DNA of 64,000 nt from Stereum hirsutum FP-91666 SS1 (lineage: Eukaryota; Basidiomycota; Agaricomycetes; Russulales; Stereaceae), in the NCBI RefSeq assembly GCF_000264905.1, contig NW_006763131.1, forward strand, positions 90,138 to 154,137. The letters run 5' to 3'. The translations under genes were made by a program, and so were the position numbers. Shown here one piece after another: positions 1 through 10,675 of this stretch. The stretch's first letter is position 1; each line of letters begins with the position of its first letter. Under the pieces are notes generated by a model. That model did no database searches and was not told the DNA's origin. It saw only the letters and a list, made by a program, of their open reading frames with translations.

Positions 1-270
1 GCGTGGGGAGACACGCAGCATGTTGACAAAGCGGTGATGATGGGCTGGATCCTTGGCATATTCCCATGCAAGGTGAAGCTGACCAGCTTTGGGAACGGGA
101 ATACGAGGATTAAGATAGCGAGTGGTCATGATAGTGTGGATGGCAGCACAGTCTCTCTGAAGTTGTTGGAGTAGCTCTTGGGAGGATTTAGGAGGTAATA
201 AAGTAAGCTGAACAGCCATAAAGGCCATATAAGCCTCAAGGAGCTCTTCGCGGGTTGTTGGGGGACTCAT
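1..270 (-). CDS. Harbinger-like DDE transposase, N-terminal part (runs off left edge)
   Basis: An open frame of 90 codons starts at the ATG at 270-268 and runs uninterrupted off the left edge. It reads like the region upstream of the DDE domain in fungal PIF/Harbinger transposases: a helical stretch beginning MSPPTTREELLEAYMAFM, then NPRIPVP and a segment with HLAWEYAKDP and FVNMLRVSP, which in that family precedes a helix-turn-helix and the catalytic domain. The catalytic residues lie outside the window, so activity cannot be judged. The frame begins just inside a WW-domain gene fragment on the same strand (434-587), with a very GC-rich stretch between, as expected at the end of an inserted element. 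The family call is from memory of similar fungal proteins; another fungal DDE family is possible. Confidence 0.55.
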   Translation of the reverse strand, partial: MSPPTTREELLEAYMAFMAVQLTLLPPKSSQELLQQLQRDCAAIHTIMTTRYLNPRIPVPKAGQLHLAWEYAKDPAHHHRFVNMLRVSPR

Positions 271-433
271 CGTGGACGATGCGGACGCGTCTCAACAAGA
301 ACAAGAGCAAGAGCGCGACGCGCGTTCACCGAACGTGACAAGCGCGCGACGCTTACTTAAGTTCCCACGGCGTCACACCGCTGCGGCTGCCCGCTTCGCT
401 GCGACGCAGCCGCCAGGTCTGTACATAGCTACT

Positions 434-587
434 GGCAGGGAGTTCCCAGCTGGATTGTTTCGTTTGCTGGTTGAAGAAGTAGGGTACACCGTGCGAGCCT
501 GACATTCGAACTTCCCATCCTGACTGTCTCTCGGGAACCCTTGAACAAGGACATCGTGTATGCAAATCATATAATTGCACTCACCAT
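434..587 (-). CDS. ESS1: PIN1/ESS1-type WW domain, 5' fragment of a peptidyl-prolyl isomerase gene
   Basis: Exon 1 is only the ATG (587-585), followed by a GTGAGT donor and a 61-nt intron (584-524, ending CAG). Exon 2 then encodes SGWEVRMSGSHGVPYFFNQQ followed by TKQSSWELPA. This is a complete WW domain with both tryptophans and the Tyr-Phe-Phe core, and it sits at the extreme N-terminus exactly as in PIN1/ESS1, the phospho-Ser/Thr-Pro-specific prolyl isomerase that acts on the RNA polymerase II tail. After about residue 30 the similarity stops abruptly and the frame runs into GC-rich sequence leading to the transposase start at 270. No PPIase domain is visible. Either the gene is broken by the transposon, or the element sits in intron 2 (a possible GTAGCT donor at 433) and the gene continues beyond the edge. 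Confidence 0.6.
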
Positions 588-1195
588 ATTGAAAGCTAGT
601 CTGTTGTGTAGTTTGTCTAACCCGTGCTAGGTGCGAGAGTCAGCCTGAGTGGCGGGCCGCTTGTGGCTTGAATGTCGCCAGAAACCAACCGTGAGAATCG
701 ACTTCTTCATCGATCGCTCCTTGTTCACGGGAAGAGCACGTTAACGTTGACCTTCGTACCCATCTTTGATCATCTGAATCCCGCAAGACCGTCGGTCGGC
801 GATTTTTCTCCATGATCAACTTGGTCTTTCAGTCAACTCTTGGCATGCTTACTGCGATACAATATTCAGCAGCCTTTAGATACTTTCCTGGCAGGTCGCC
901 CTGTCCTTTTGAAAGGCTCAGCAGCTCCTCTGTGCTACACCCGTAAGCGGGACAGTCGGTAACTAGTACTGGCACTGGTGCAATAAGTAGCACATCTCGC
1001 AGCTACAAGTTACACCGCTTCTGGATACAATAGCACTTCAACGCTTTAGAGTTACAGCCGAGGTGCACAAAAGCGGTGCCCTGATGGGGAGCGCTTGCAC
1101 CCTTTATAACCAGCCGACTCGACAGCGTGTCAGTCCACCCTATTTTCCCTCCACCCACTCTCAGCCATCGAACACGTTCTTGACAACAAACTGCC
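588..1195. other. Intergenic region
   Basis: I see no coding exon here. The stretch should hold the divergent promoters of the WW-domain gene (minus) and the unknown gene starting at 1196 (plus). A TATA-like TTTATAACC lies near 1103, about 90 nt upstream of the ATG at 1196. Confidence 0.4.
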
Positions 1196-2565
1196 ATGCC
1201 GATGCGTCCCTTTTCCTCCATCATGACTTCGCCTTCGAGCTCCCCGAACATATCCACGGCGGGTGGGCCCTCAGCCGCGGTCCTTTTTCACCAGTCACAG
1301 CTCAAACTACTTTTGGAAGATGTTGGTGAGCGCTACATGCTTGCGATGCGCCACATCATCTACGTGTTGGACGAAATCGAGGATATAACTGGGTCAAGTA
1401 TCTCGAAGAGCGACATGCTGGACAGCTTCCGAAAAGCGTGAGTACGGCGTGTCCAGTAACTTGTAATCCGGCGCGATGACACTCAATTGGACTTGAAGTG
1501 ACGCGAGCGTGGCACAGAGTAGACAGCATGCACATGAAGCCGGGACTCTCTTCGAATCGATTGAAAGGCTATCAGAATGGGTAGAGAGCACGGAGGTGAA
1601 GGTCACTTGGTTCTTGGTACGGTCTGCTTTCCTGGGCTGCAGCGCGCCACATCTAACCAGACATCATCTGAATACAAGAGGGATTCGAAGTATTTCATCA
1701 ATACCAACGTGGTAAGCCCTCCTTCATTGCAGGCAGTTATGGTGCGATTGATATATCTATTGAATCATCCAGCTTCGTGGAAAACTTCACCTCGATCAAT
1801 GGGACGACCCCTTGAACGACGCATATCCGCCACCTGGCCAAAGCAGTCATCCGGACGGAAGTCCTCTCGTCATTCCCACAGAAGAAGATGCTCCTGCGGT
1901 ACTTGGGATATTGCAGACCATGCTCGATCTCATGAAAAAGCAACAGGAGATCCTCTGGCCATCGATAGGTTAGTCGATTTTCAATCCATACGTATCTTAC
2001 TGCGTCGCCTATTCTGACGCTTCGTCTACGTACGTAGATCGCAGTGCCGACGCCGAGTCCATGCGGGAGAGAAGTCGCGATTATGAGGAAAGGATCGAAG
2101 GATTCATGCATTTCATCCTTGAGGTACAGTTCGTTGCATCGTCCCATCGAGCGTGACGTCTGACCTACTTTCTCTTCCAAGGGTATGCATCCAGACAAAC
2201 TACGCTCATTCGTTCACACGTTGGCGAAGGTATAGTCTTATTTACTGTCGATCTACTCTCACGGTTTAACGGCGACGCCACAGACTCCCGCAGCCCTATC
2301 TGAATGGATGTCAAGACTTACTCAACCTACAGTCGCTCAAACGACAACAGATCCAGGTCCGGACGATTCACAAACTAAGAGCACCACTCCAATGCGCTTC
2401 GACGAAGTCGTGCGATCGCTCCTGGAGAGTGAAGAAGGTCATGGTCTACTGGTGACACCGTACCACGGCTCGAAGGAGACTGATGGAGATTCGCCTCGCT
2501 CGACGATCAGGGTGAAGTGTGATTGTTGGCCTGAGTGTACGAAACGGAAGATTCATCAGTCTTGA
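1196..2565 (+). CDS. Protein of unknown function, seven exons, about 337 residues
   Basis: Seven phase-consistent exons can be read: 1196-1437, 1508-1616, 1661-1711, 1773-1968, 2038-2123, 2182-2229 and 2284-2565, ending at TGA. All introns are 44-70 nt with GT...AG. The product starts with a Ser-rich leader, then a helical region (QLKLLLEDVGERYMLAMR and an acidic IYVLDEIEDI segment). The middle is rich in helices (LGILQTMLDLMKKQQEIL), followed by an Arg/Glu-rich coiled-coil-like stretch. The C-terminus has four Cys/His residues (VKCDCWPECTK, then IHQS). I recognise no catalytic family. The ATG at 1196 is preferred because it opens the frame of the conserved-looking helical segment and has a TATA-like sequence upstream. 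Its neighbour, the laccase-like gene, is tail-to-tail 218 nt downstream. Confidence 0.6.
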
Positions 2566-2782
2566 GGATGGTTTGTCATCCGGTCTGTAGTACGTGAGGG
2601 CAATGATACCCAATCCAAATCCGAGGGAAAATGATCAAAGAACAAATGAACTCCCATAACACGATACTTTCAGACATAGACATACTAGAACAGAGATAGA
2701 AATGAGGGTCTGAGCCACCCAATGAATAAATATAAGTCAACAGTTCATGACCACCGTTCCCCATTCACTTGTCCCTCTCGGC

Positions 2783-5482
2783 TCACTGCAACTCAGCCGG
2801 CAGCGCATCGTAAGCCGGGCACAGACTCTCCCATTCGTCATCAGGGAGCGTGTTCGCGCGTATATCGTCGAGGCCTGAAGCCATAACGGTAGCGAGACCG
2901 GCCTGCATGTGCCAGAAGATGTGACAATGGAAGAACCAAGGCCCTGTACGCATCGTATACCATTGTCAGTCCTAGGAGCGTATAGCGAGTGTGCAGGATA
3001 AAACGCACCTGGATTATCGGTTCTGAAGCTGTCGAAGAGTGAGCGAACGGTGTGGATAGTATCGCCGGGATAAGGAAAATATGTAGAGGGCCGCGTACCG
3101 AACTGTAGTACCAGCTGCTCCGACAGCGACGACGTCACGAATGACCGGGTCGACCTCGTTCATCACACCCTCGGAGCTGTTGGACTTGACGACCCAGAAG
3201 TTGTTCTGAGATATCAGACGATATGTCAGCGGATAATATGGAAGTCGAAGAGTGGGTAGTGCTTACACCGTGCAAGTGGAAAGCTACCATTCAACGACGA
3301 GGTCAGTATAAGAATCCAACAGTAAATGGCGGGAAGAAAACGCACGATGAGATTCATCGTCCTCGCTATGTGATAGATACTTCGTCAACATCTCTCGAGA
3401 CCTAAGAACGACAGTCATAACTCACTTAGCAGGGAAATCGATCTGGATCGTCTTGTTAGCAGGAAGAATAAACGTGTTTTCCGTAGCATTGAAGGCCGAG
3501 GAATCGTTTGCGCCAGCGAGAATCTTGACGAGTGTCGGGGTATCGGGAGGGAGATAGGATACGTTGTTGACGTTCCAGATAGCTTTGCCAGTCACCTGGT
3601 ATGGGTGGAGTTAGGCGGGGGCGATGAATGCGTTGAGGAAGGATACTCACGACGTCGAGGTTGAAGGTAAAGTTCAAGTCAGGAGTCGGGGGCTGGAGCA
3701 ATGTTAGAAGATATTTATTCAGAGATGAGGAGCACGAGACTCACAGGCGTAGCGACGAGAGGCTAGATCACGGATGTCAGTGAGGATTGTATGGTTTATG
3801 ACTGACAACTCACATGAAGGTTAGACTCGAGGAGCACGACGCCATCTGCGGGACCGTCGGTCATGGGAGTGACTGGGTCGGTCTCGTTGGCACCAGCATA
3901 TCGAAGGATGGCACGAGAGAGGGTGGAGTTTTCTATGGACACAAAAAAACGCGTTACTAGTCTGCATATTTCACGAAGAAGGAGATCTTACGGTTCAAGT
4001 TACGAGCGGGAGATCCACCAACGTAGGGGGCGTTGATCCAGTAGTTGTCCACAGCTTGATCAGCTACGAGCTGGAATATACAACAATTTAGTTGAGACAG
4101 CCGCATAGTCAAAGTGGGAAACGTACGATCACAGAGTAACGCTGTCCGGCGAGAAGGTCCAGCTTGTCCACGGTCATGGGCTGAACAGCCATACCGTCGA
4201 CTTCGATGACCTGCGTTTCGTGCTCGTTAACTCTGGCTTGCAAGTCCAGTGAATAACCAGAGAAATGCGTACGGTGAGATTATGTCCATCAATGGAGAAG
4301 GTGAAGACATTGCGCATGGACTGGTTGATGATACGGAGGCGGTGAGAGAGGCCGGGAGTAACGGTGGTGACCGCCCAAGGAACCTCGGGCCCACCGTTGT
4401 AACGGCCTACGCCGTTGACAGTTCCGGTATCAGAGACACTTTACAAAACATGTCAGGTAGCGTCGAGGCAGAGAGGTGTAACTTGGCACTTACGGGACAA
4501 TGCCAGTGGCGACATAGTGTTCAAGCAAGGCCACACTGGAGTTGTGCCAGTGATCACCGAGTTGGATGATCTAAAAGCGAGTAGGAGCTCAGCACAAAGG
4601 TCTTCGGACAAAGTCGTTAAATACGAACCGTCGATTCGTCGTCAACATCATACAGGTCGGCCATTGGGTCGTCCGGGTCTATAAATGATACCCATGAGCG
4701 ATCTCGATTATGTATCGAGGAGAGACACCAACCATAGACGATCAAGGGGCCACGAAGGCCGTCACTGTACTGAACGCTTAGTTGGCTGTAATATGATCCA
4801 GGTTAGCAGAGTTCTATGGCCAGGAGAAGAAGACACTTACGAGTGATACCAGAAACTGCCTGCTTGGTCCGTCAATGGAACTTCGTATGTAAAGGAAGAG
4901 TTGGGTCCAATAGGACAGGTATTGACAAAGGGAGTCCCAGCGTCGAAAGCATTGGCGGTGTTCCAAAATATACCGTCGAAGTCCTACAAGTGGCCTGCAA
5001 TGAGTATGCGATATGTATCAGGAAATACAGATATACATACGATGGATGTGCTCAAACGCATGGTCGGGTCGGCCTGAGAAACCGGCCTAGTAAGATTGAG
5101 ATATGAATGCTCATTCTAGCCGATACTGACCAGCTGGTTATTGACAGTGACGGAGAGCGTGTCACCCTTGTTGGCGGTAATGAGTGGCCCAGGGTAACTG
5201 TGACATAGTCAGCCATACATCTCGACAAGTTTGAACGCGAAAGCTACTTACGTTCCGTTGACAGTGACCATGCCTATACCAAGGACGTCAGCGACAGCAT
5301 TGGATGGGCTAAAGACAAAACGCACTCCTATTGAAGCCATCGGGTGCAAGATTCGCGTTGACGACATTCAAGGTTACATCCTTGGTCTCCGCTCGGCGAG
5401 CTAGCGGGGTCACCGCACGGCCCATAGTAGAGCGAGAGAGGATGAGGGCCGACAGGACAGACGAGAGATAGGTAGAATGCAT
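2783..5482 (-). CDS. Laccase-like multicopper oxidase with degenerate copper loops L1 and L2
   Basis: The start at 5482 opens a secretion-type leader ([18 protein letters not shown]) followed by the laccase N-terminus ([12 protein letters not shown]). Three cupredoxin domains follow across many short introns. Loop L4 is intact ([15 protein letters not shown]) and is preceded by FRTDNPGPW. L3 can be assembled across introns as HPFHLHG. These give the type-1 copper ligands His, Cys and His with Leu in the axial position. L1, normally HWHG, reads DFDG when the acceptor TTGTAG near 4993 is used: [19 protein letters not shown]2 reads [13 protein letters not shown] where laccases have HSHLSTQYCDG. 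So both L1 histidines, one L2 histidine and the L2 cysteine are replaced. Laccases oxidise phenols extracellularly and reduce O2 at a trinuclear site made by these loops. This copy probably cannot reduce oxygen normally. The stop TGA is at 2785-2783. Confidence 0.85.
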
Positions 5483-7026
5483 CTTGATCCTCGAGTGGTG
5501 CGTACTGAAGTTGTCATAGCGTCTCGTACGTCCCTTTTATTGGTTTTCCGTTCGTGGCTGATGATGTATGGCTGCGAACATTGTGGAAGATATATTGAAT
5601 TGCGGAATACACTTTAAAAGGTCGTATTGAATGTTGTGCGTGCTGGCAGAAATTAAGGGAGGTTTTCAGAGGCGAAAAGGAGGGACACAAATCAACGTAG
5701 GAGAGTATTGTGGACGATACCATAGCGGTGGGTACGATCAAAGACACCGAATAACTCCATAGTGAAACCAGCGACGGTCTCGTGCATCATTCTCTGAATG
5801 GATATCTTTTGGGTGTCAGACAGAGCAGAACCAGGAGCTGAAGAAATTCCACGAAAGAGAATGATTGTCAGGATGCGACAGCTCATCCATTTATTCTGCA
5901 GTGGACAAGAGCCCTTGGCGCGAGGCTTGGTTAGCTTGGGAGCCGATGCACGGACTCAAAACATCGTGCACGACGGTACGCATAACGTCCGATGCGCTAA
6001 CAGAAAAGCGACCTCGAAATGCAGATAGGCACGAAGGGAAACATGTAGAGGTTGATGGGCTTGGTCTACTTGGCGACAGGGGTTGCCACATCAAAGAACG
6101 GTAAAGCGTGAGGAAACTGTCACTTTGTCTGTCCCACGAAGTGGGACAAGATGAAGTTTCGGGCCCGCAGGAGAAAGAACATGATCAATTGAGGGTACGC
6201 GTCAGAGCGCCTCCTAGCTAATGACTGTATTATACGCCGTCTGAACGGCGGCGAGAGCGTCCTCACGATTGAAGCATATTGTAACTGGACTCTCCTGTCC
6301 CCTGTGCTCGGTTTTGGCAGTCCGAGGGAATGATGGAGGACAACATGTGTCGTGAGAAAGCCAAGATATAATATGGGCATAGTATGGACGCGTGATTGTA
6401 CGAGATGGTCCACCACAAGACCTGCTTTACGAGAGAATAGCACAGTGTGAACTGCGGTGAATGATTTTGAGGAAGCTATAGACAAAACAGTATCGTCAGC
6501 CTCAAATCTTGGTAGATGGGTGCAGAGTATTGGATGATGATCAGAGTTATATAGTTGATGTCCGTGACGAAGGGGCAAGCCCATTACACGTCTCATATTT
6601 TATGGGTGATTGTTACAATCATATCGAGCATAAAGGAATGGTAGAAAACGCACCTCGACAGAATGCTACGTGCCCGAAAAAAAGATTATAACGTGCTTGA
6701 CCTACTAATCGCAAGCTGGAAGAGGCACTCGAAAAGTATGCAGTCCAATTACAAGGTGATATTGGGATGGGAAAGCTTTCCAAGTGACTTCTAGGACCGA
6801 TTCTTGGCGCACTGCTGGCATCGACGTGGAGGAAAGGACGAAAAATGCGTCGATGCCGCATGCAGCCACTTCAGTAGATCGGCAACGGCCGGTATTCAGC
6901 CACCGACGCGAGCTCGAACTCGTGTCGCGTCGATCGTGTCGCCTAAGTTGAATCAAACGTCCACCAATTGCAACGTCCACTGCTGCTCCTCACATTTTCT
7001 GCTCTTACATTCCTTACGTCGGTGAA
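5483..7026. other. Gene-poor interval with weak open frames only
   Basis: No recognisable gene was found. A minus-strand frame at 6120-6596 (158 codons) and a fragment at 5692-5886 (containing SIQRMMHETVAGFTMELFG) are the only frames that look even partly protein-like. Neither could be joined into a convincing gene. An 8-bp perfect hairpin (arms 6130-6137 and 6141-6148, loop GAA) lies at the 3' end of the 158-codon frame. The left part should hold the laccase-like gene's promoter. Confidence 0.35.
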
Positions 7027-8233
7027 ATGGACTAGTACTGGTATATCATCAATTTGGACAAACAGCAGAGTCTCGCTAGCCCCGACGACAAGTTCTCCGA
7101 ATGGTTTTATCTTAGCAATCTTCGGAGCGGTGTCATCCCCCACTTGCAGCGTCGTCTAACACCATCTTCTGATCCTTGCCCGGATTGTAACCCCGTCAAG
7201 CTGAATCCCTGTTTTCCCAAGCCAACACAGAGAGCTGATGGCTATAAGCCTCGTGTGCGAAAGTGGTCCAGACGATACAGACCCGAGTACACAGGGCCAT
7301 CAATACCTAGGCAAGCAATGTCGAAACCGGCGCTCTGTTCTCGCGTAACATTTGAGCTAACATAACGCATTAACATAGCCCAGAATCTGGTTTTGCAACC
7401 ATCCACACCCTCCCCCCAGAGATACACCTCATGATTTTTTCCCTGCTTGATGTGGACGACCGCGACGACGATGGCAACGAACTCAGCTCTGCGCTCGCTT
7501 TCGGAACGACTAGCTCGTATTTCTGGAACGTCGGAAAGCGTTCTCTCGGCTCTGCGATTACTCGCAAGAGCATGAACCCCAACCTGTGGGCGGGCGATCG
7601 AATCATCTGTATTGGTGATATGGCCGGTGATCTGCCTTCAGGTTTCCCGAGCGACGGCGAAGGCAGCATCAGTGACATCTTCGACCGCTTCTACGACGAC
7701 GAACTTCCGTATCCTGAAAGAGTTAGACACACAACTCCACACTGGTCGCGCGGACGCCAGCCTCGTCAATTCATACCATGGGCAGAACCGTTCTGGATCT
7801 CAGGTCAGCGTTCCACTGTGCAGGTCTCAGCTAGCGAAGAGTGGATCCTTCGTAACCTCAGCAAACGCGAGTATACTCGCCAGACTGGAGACGATCATGG
7901 CGATTTCGACCATCGCCTTATGACGCGGATATGTTGGTCCTCCAACGTTCATATCGGAGGTCGGAATGAGGATTTTGACGCTAAGACGGTCTATAGAGGG
8001 AAGTGGGCGGGTGATAGATTTGATGTCGTCACCCTGCGTGATCTAGAGAGGGTGATCGGAGAAGACGGCAGATTAGAGGCGAGGGATGGATGGAAGGATG
8101 TTACGGACGAGATCGGTGAAGAGATTAGGGAGCTCCTCGTTGCAGCGGGAGAGGTGAGTGCTATTGCTCAATCTACATTTCGTATGCGACCATTTAACCA
8201 TCTGTCTCATAGCTCGAAGCCAGTAAAGACTAA
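7027..8233 (+). CDS. F-box-like protein, copy 1, with a TAG at the third codon
   Basis: This is one of three local paralogues (others at 42.7 and 44.6 kb). The N-terminal block reads YWYIINLDKQQS then KFSEWFYL and HLQRRLTP. After an intron (GTACAC near 7292 to ATAG near 7379) comes an F-box-like helix, TIHTLPPEIHLMIFSLL, then LWAGDRIICIGD. The C-terminal block has WILRNLSKREYTRQ, DHRLMTRICW, WAGDRFDVV and DGWKDVTDEI. A last intron (GTGAGT near 8154) leads to the ending LEASKD and TAA at 8231-8233. F-box proteins usually connect targets to SCF ubiquitin ligases; that role is inferred only from the helix. The ATG at 7027 aligns with the start of copy 3 (MGQYFYLVNLDK), but codon 3 is TAG (7033-7035). 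Either the gene is dead, or an upstream exon splices at the CTAG acceptor. Confidence 0.6.
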
Positions 8234-8503
8234 TTACCTGAGACCACGGCATCAACAGTAGACTTCGGACTATGATGTAGTGCGCTTCTGCTACGGTGAG
8301 AGCTGGAAAGATGCATAAAGATCCGTGTTAGACCCCGTATCAGTCCTACGTTGTTGATATAACGAATATTATGAGACTTGACTCAGATGTTCACTCGTTG
8401 TGGTTATTGTCATCCGATATTTTGACACATACAATACATACATGCTACATATTTTGAGCTAATCACAATCGCGATGGCATTGTCGAGTTGCAGGGCCCGA
8501 TCG

Positions 8504-10675
8504 CTAGATACGAACATTACCGACATTGATATGGACGGCCTTGACGGCGGTGTAGCTAGAGGATAGTCGGGAGAATTGTTAGGACTGCCTGTGTGCGACG
8601 AAGGATACCCAAGGGTGGATAACCACGTACTGATTAATCGCATACTCTCCGAGGTCACGCCCGATACCGGATTGCTTGTACCCACCAAACGGAATCTGCG
8701 CATGCACCTGGTTCACATGGTTGACCTGCCCCAACAACGACTCAGTCTCCGACCTTTTATAGCACCAAAATGATCTCAATACTCACCCAGACAGTCCCCG
8801 CCCTCAACTTATGCGCGACGCCCAGAGCCCTACTCACATCGTTCGAGAACACAGCTGCCGCCAAGCCATACATCGTATCGTTCGCCTGCCTCAACACGTC
8901 CTCCTCGTCCTCGAACTTGATCAATACGCCTACAGGTCCAAAGATCTCTTCCTGGACGATCTTCATGTTCGGTTTCGTGTTGGTGAAGATGGTCGGTTCG
9001 ATCCAATAGCCTTCTTTCCCAAAACGGACGCCGCCTGTGTGGACTGTGGCGCCTTGGGACTTGCCCGAGTCGATGTAGGACATGATACGCTTTGCATAAC
9101 GAGGAGAAAATGTAAGGCTTAGTAGATAGAGGGCACGAAAAGTAGAAGTAAATACGGTAACGTACGTCGAACTGCTGTTGCGAGACTTGAGGCCCCTGCT
9201 GGGCGTCCTCGGAGAATGGATCACCGAGTTTGATGGACTCCGCTTTCACCGTGAACCTCTTCAAGAACTCATCATAAACCTTAGCCTGGACGAATATCCT
9301 CGAGCCTGCAGAACAAGCCTGGCCCTGGTTCCAGCTATAAAAACAGTCTTTGAATCAGCTCACGCAGCACCTCCAAGATGGTAGAATCACCCACAAAATC
9401 CCATGTGCACTCCATGCTACCGCCAAATCCAAATCCGCATCATCAAAAATAATGTTCGGACTTTTCCCGCCCAACTCCAAACTGACATCCTTCAAGTTGC
9501 TCTTCGCCGCATTCTCCATGATCTTCCTGCCCACGAGCGTGCTCCCCGTGAACGACAATTTCTCGATATTCATGTGTGAGGATATCGCCTCGCCGACGGT
9601 GGGCCCGCGGCCGGTGAGGATGTTGATTACACCGGGCGGGAAGCCAGCGTCGGTGATGAGCGAGGCGAGGCGGAGGGCGGTGAGGGGCGTGAATTCGGAG
9701 GGTTTGAAGACGATAGTGTTCCCGCATGCGAGGGCAGGCCCGAGCTTCCAGCACATCAACATCACTGTCATATACCAGAGAGTCGTCAACGTCGACCTCA
9801 TTCACATTTCACAGAACTCGGTTGAGACAGCACAGAGAAAGCGCGTACGAGGGAAGTTCCAAGCTACGATTTGACCGACTACGCCGATGGGCTCGTGGCG
9901 CGTGTACGCCATCTTGTCCGTTGTGGTTTCGATGACTTTTCCTTGAATCTTGTCCGCCCATCCCGCATAATACTTGATAGTATCAATTCCCAGTGACAGG
10001 TCTGCGTTCATAGCCCATCTGAATGTCTTGCCTGTCATACAAAGACCAAAGAGCCGACCAAGTCCTCCAGTCAGTTCTCCTAATCTACTCACGCGAATTT
10101 CAGCGACCGAAGCAGAAGTTCAACGTACCGACATCCAGGGCTTCCAAAGCCGCCAACTCCTCCTTGTTCTCTTCCATCAGGTCCGCCAGCCGATGCATCA
10201 ACTTTCCGCGGTACGACCCGGGCGCGTTCAGACCCCAGACGGTGTCGAAAGCCTTTTGGGCGACGATAACAGCACGATCGACGTCGGCGGGGGTAGCTTC
10301 AGAGACGGAGGTTATAATCTTGCCGTTTCCTGTTATCAGAAGCACGAGTTAAGATAGGATGGGGTGGGATGGGAATGTTTGGTGAATAGAATGATAGTAA
10401 GCTGATTATAGTCGAAGTTCGTAGGCAGTTGAGGGAAGAGATGGAAGGAAGGGCAAGATTGAATTTGTAGACGTACTAGGATCAACAACGCTATCGACAA
10501 GATTGAATCGTGGTCATTTAACAGTATACTTAGGTGCGACATGCATGATAAATATGTACTCAATAGTTGTCTTTGACCCTCCGTCGCTGAACTTCCCATC
10601 AATATACACACCAGTCGGGAAGTTGACCTTCCCCTTGAACATCGGCGTATCGAACTCGTGGACGAAGGTTGTCAT
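8504..10675 (-). CDS. Aldehyde dehydrogenase (NAD(P)+-dependent), copy 1
   Basis: This full-length ALDH-superfamily protein is split by about eight short introns. The N-terminus reads [20 protein letters not shown]. Further in are the Rossmann and active-site blocks: [47 protein letters not shown], the general-base motif [12 protein letters not shown], and the catalytic-cysteine motif [15 protein letters not shown]. The C-terminus contains [35 protein letters not shown] and ends [13 protein letters not shown] before TAG at 8506-8504. Enzymes of this class oxidise aldehydes to acids, usually in cytosol or mitochondria; the natural substrate cannot be told. It is closest to copy 4 (35.5 kb), with which it shares the MT[TS]FVHEFDTP start and the promoter element. 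Its 5' end faces the MYND gene at 12161, and it converges with the F-box-like gene. Confidence 0.92.

Noticed and set aside
6130..6148. Hairpin TGTCCCAC-GAA-GTGGGACA as a bacterial-type terminator
   Set aside because: The genome is eukaryotic, there is no T-run, and no gene ends there convincingly.
6120..6596. 158-codon minus-strand open frame
   Set aside because: Composition is random-looking, no domain or paralogue is visible, and no plausible flanking exons were found.
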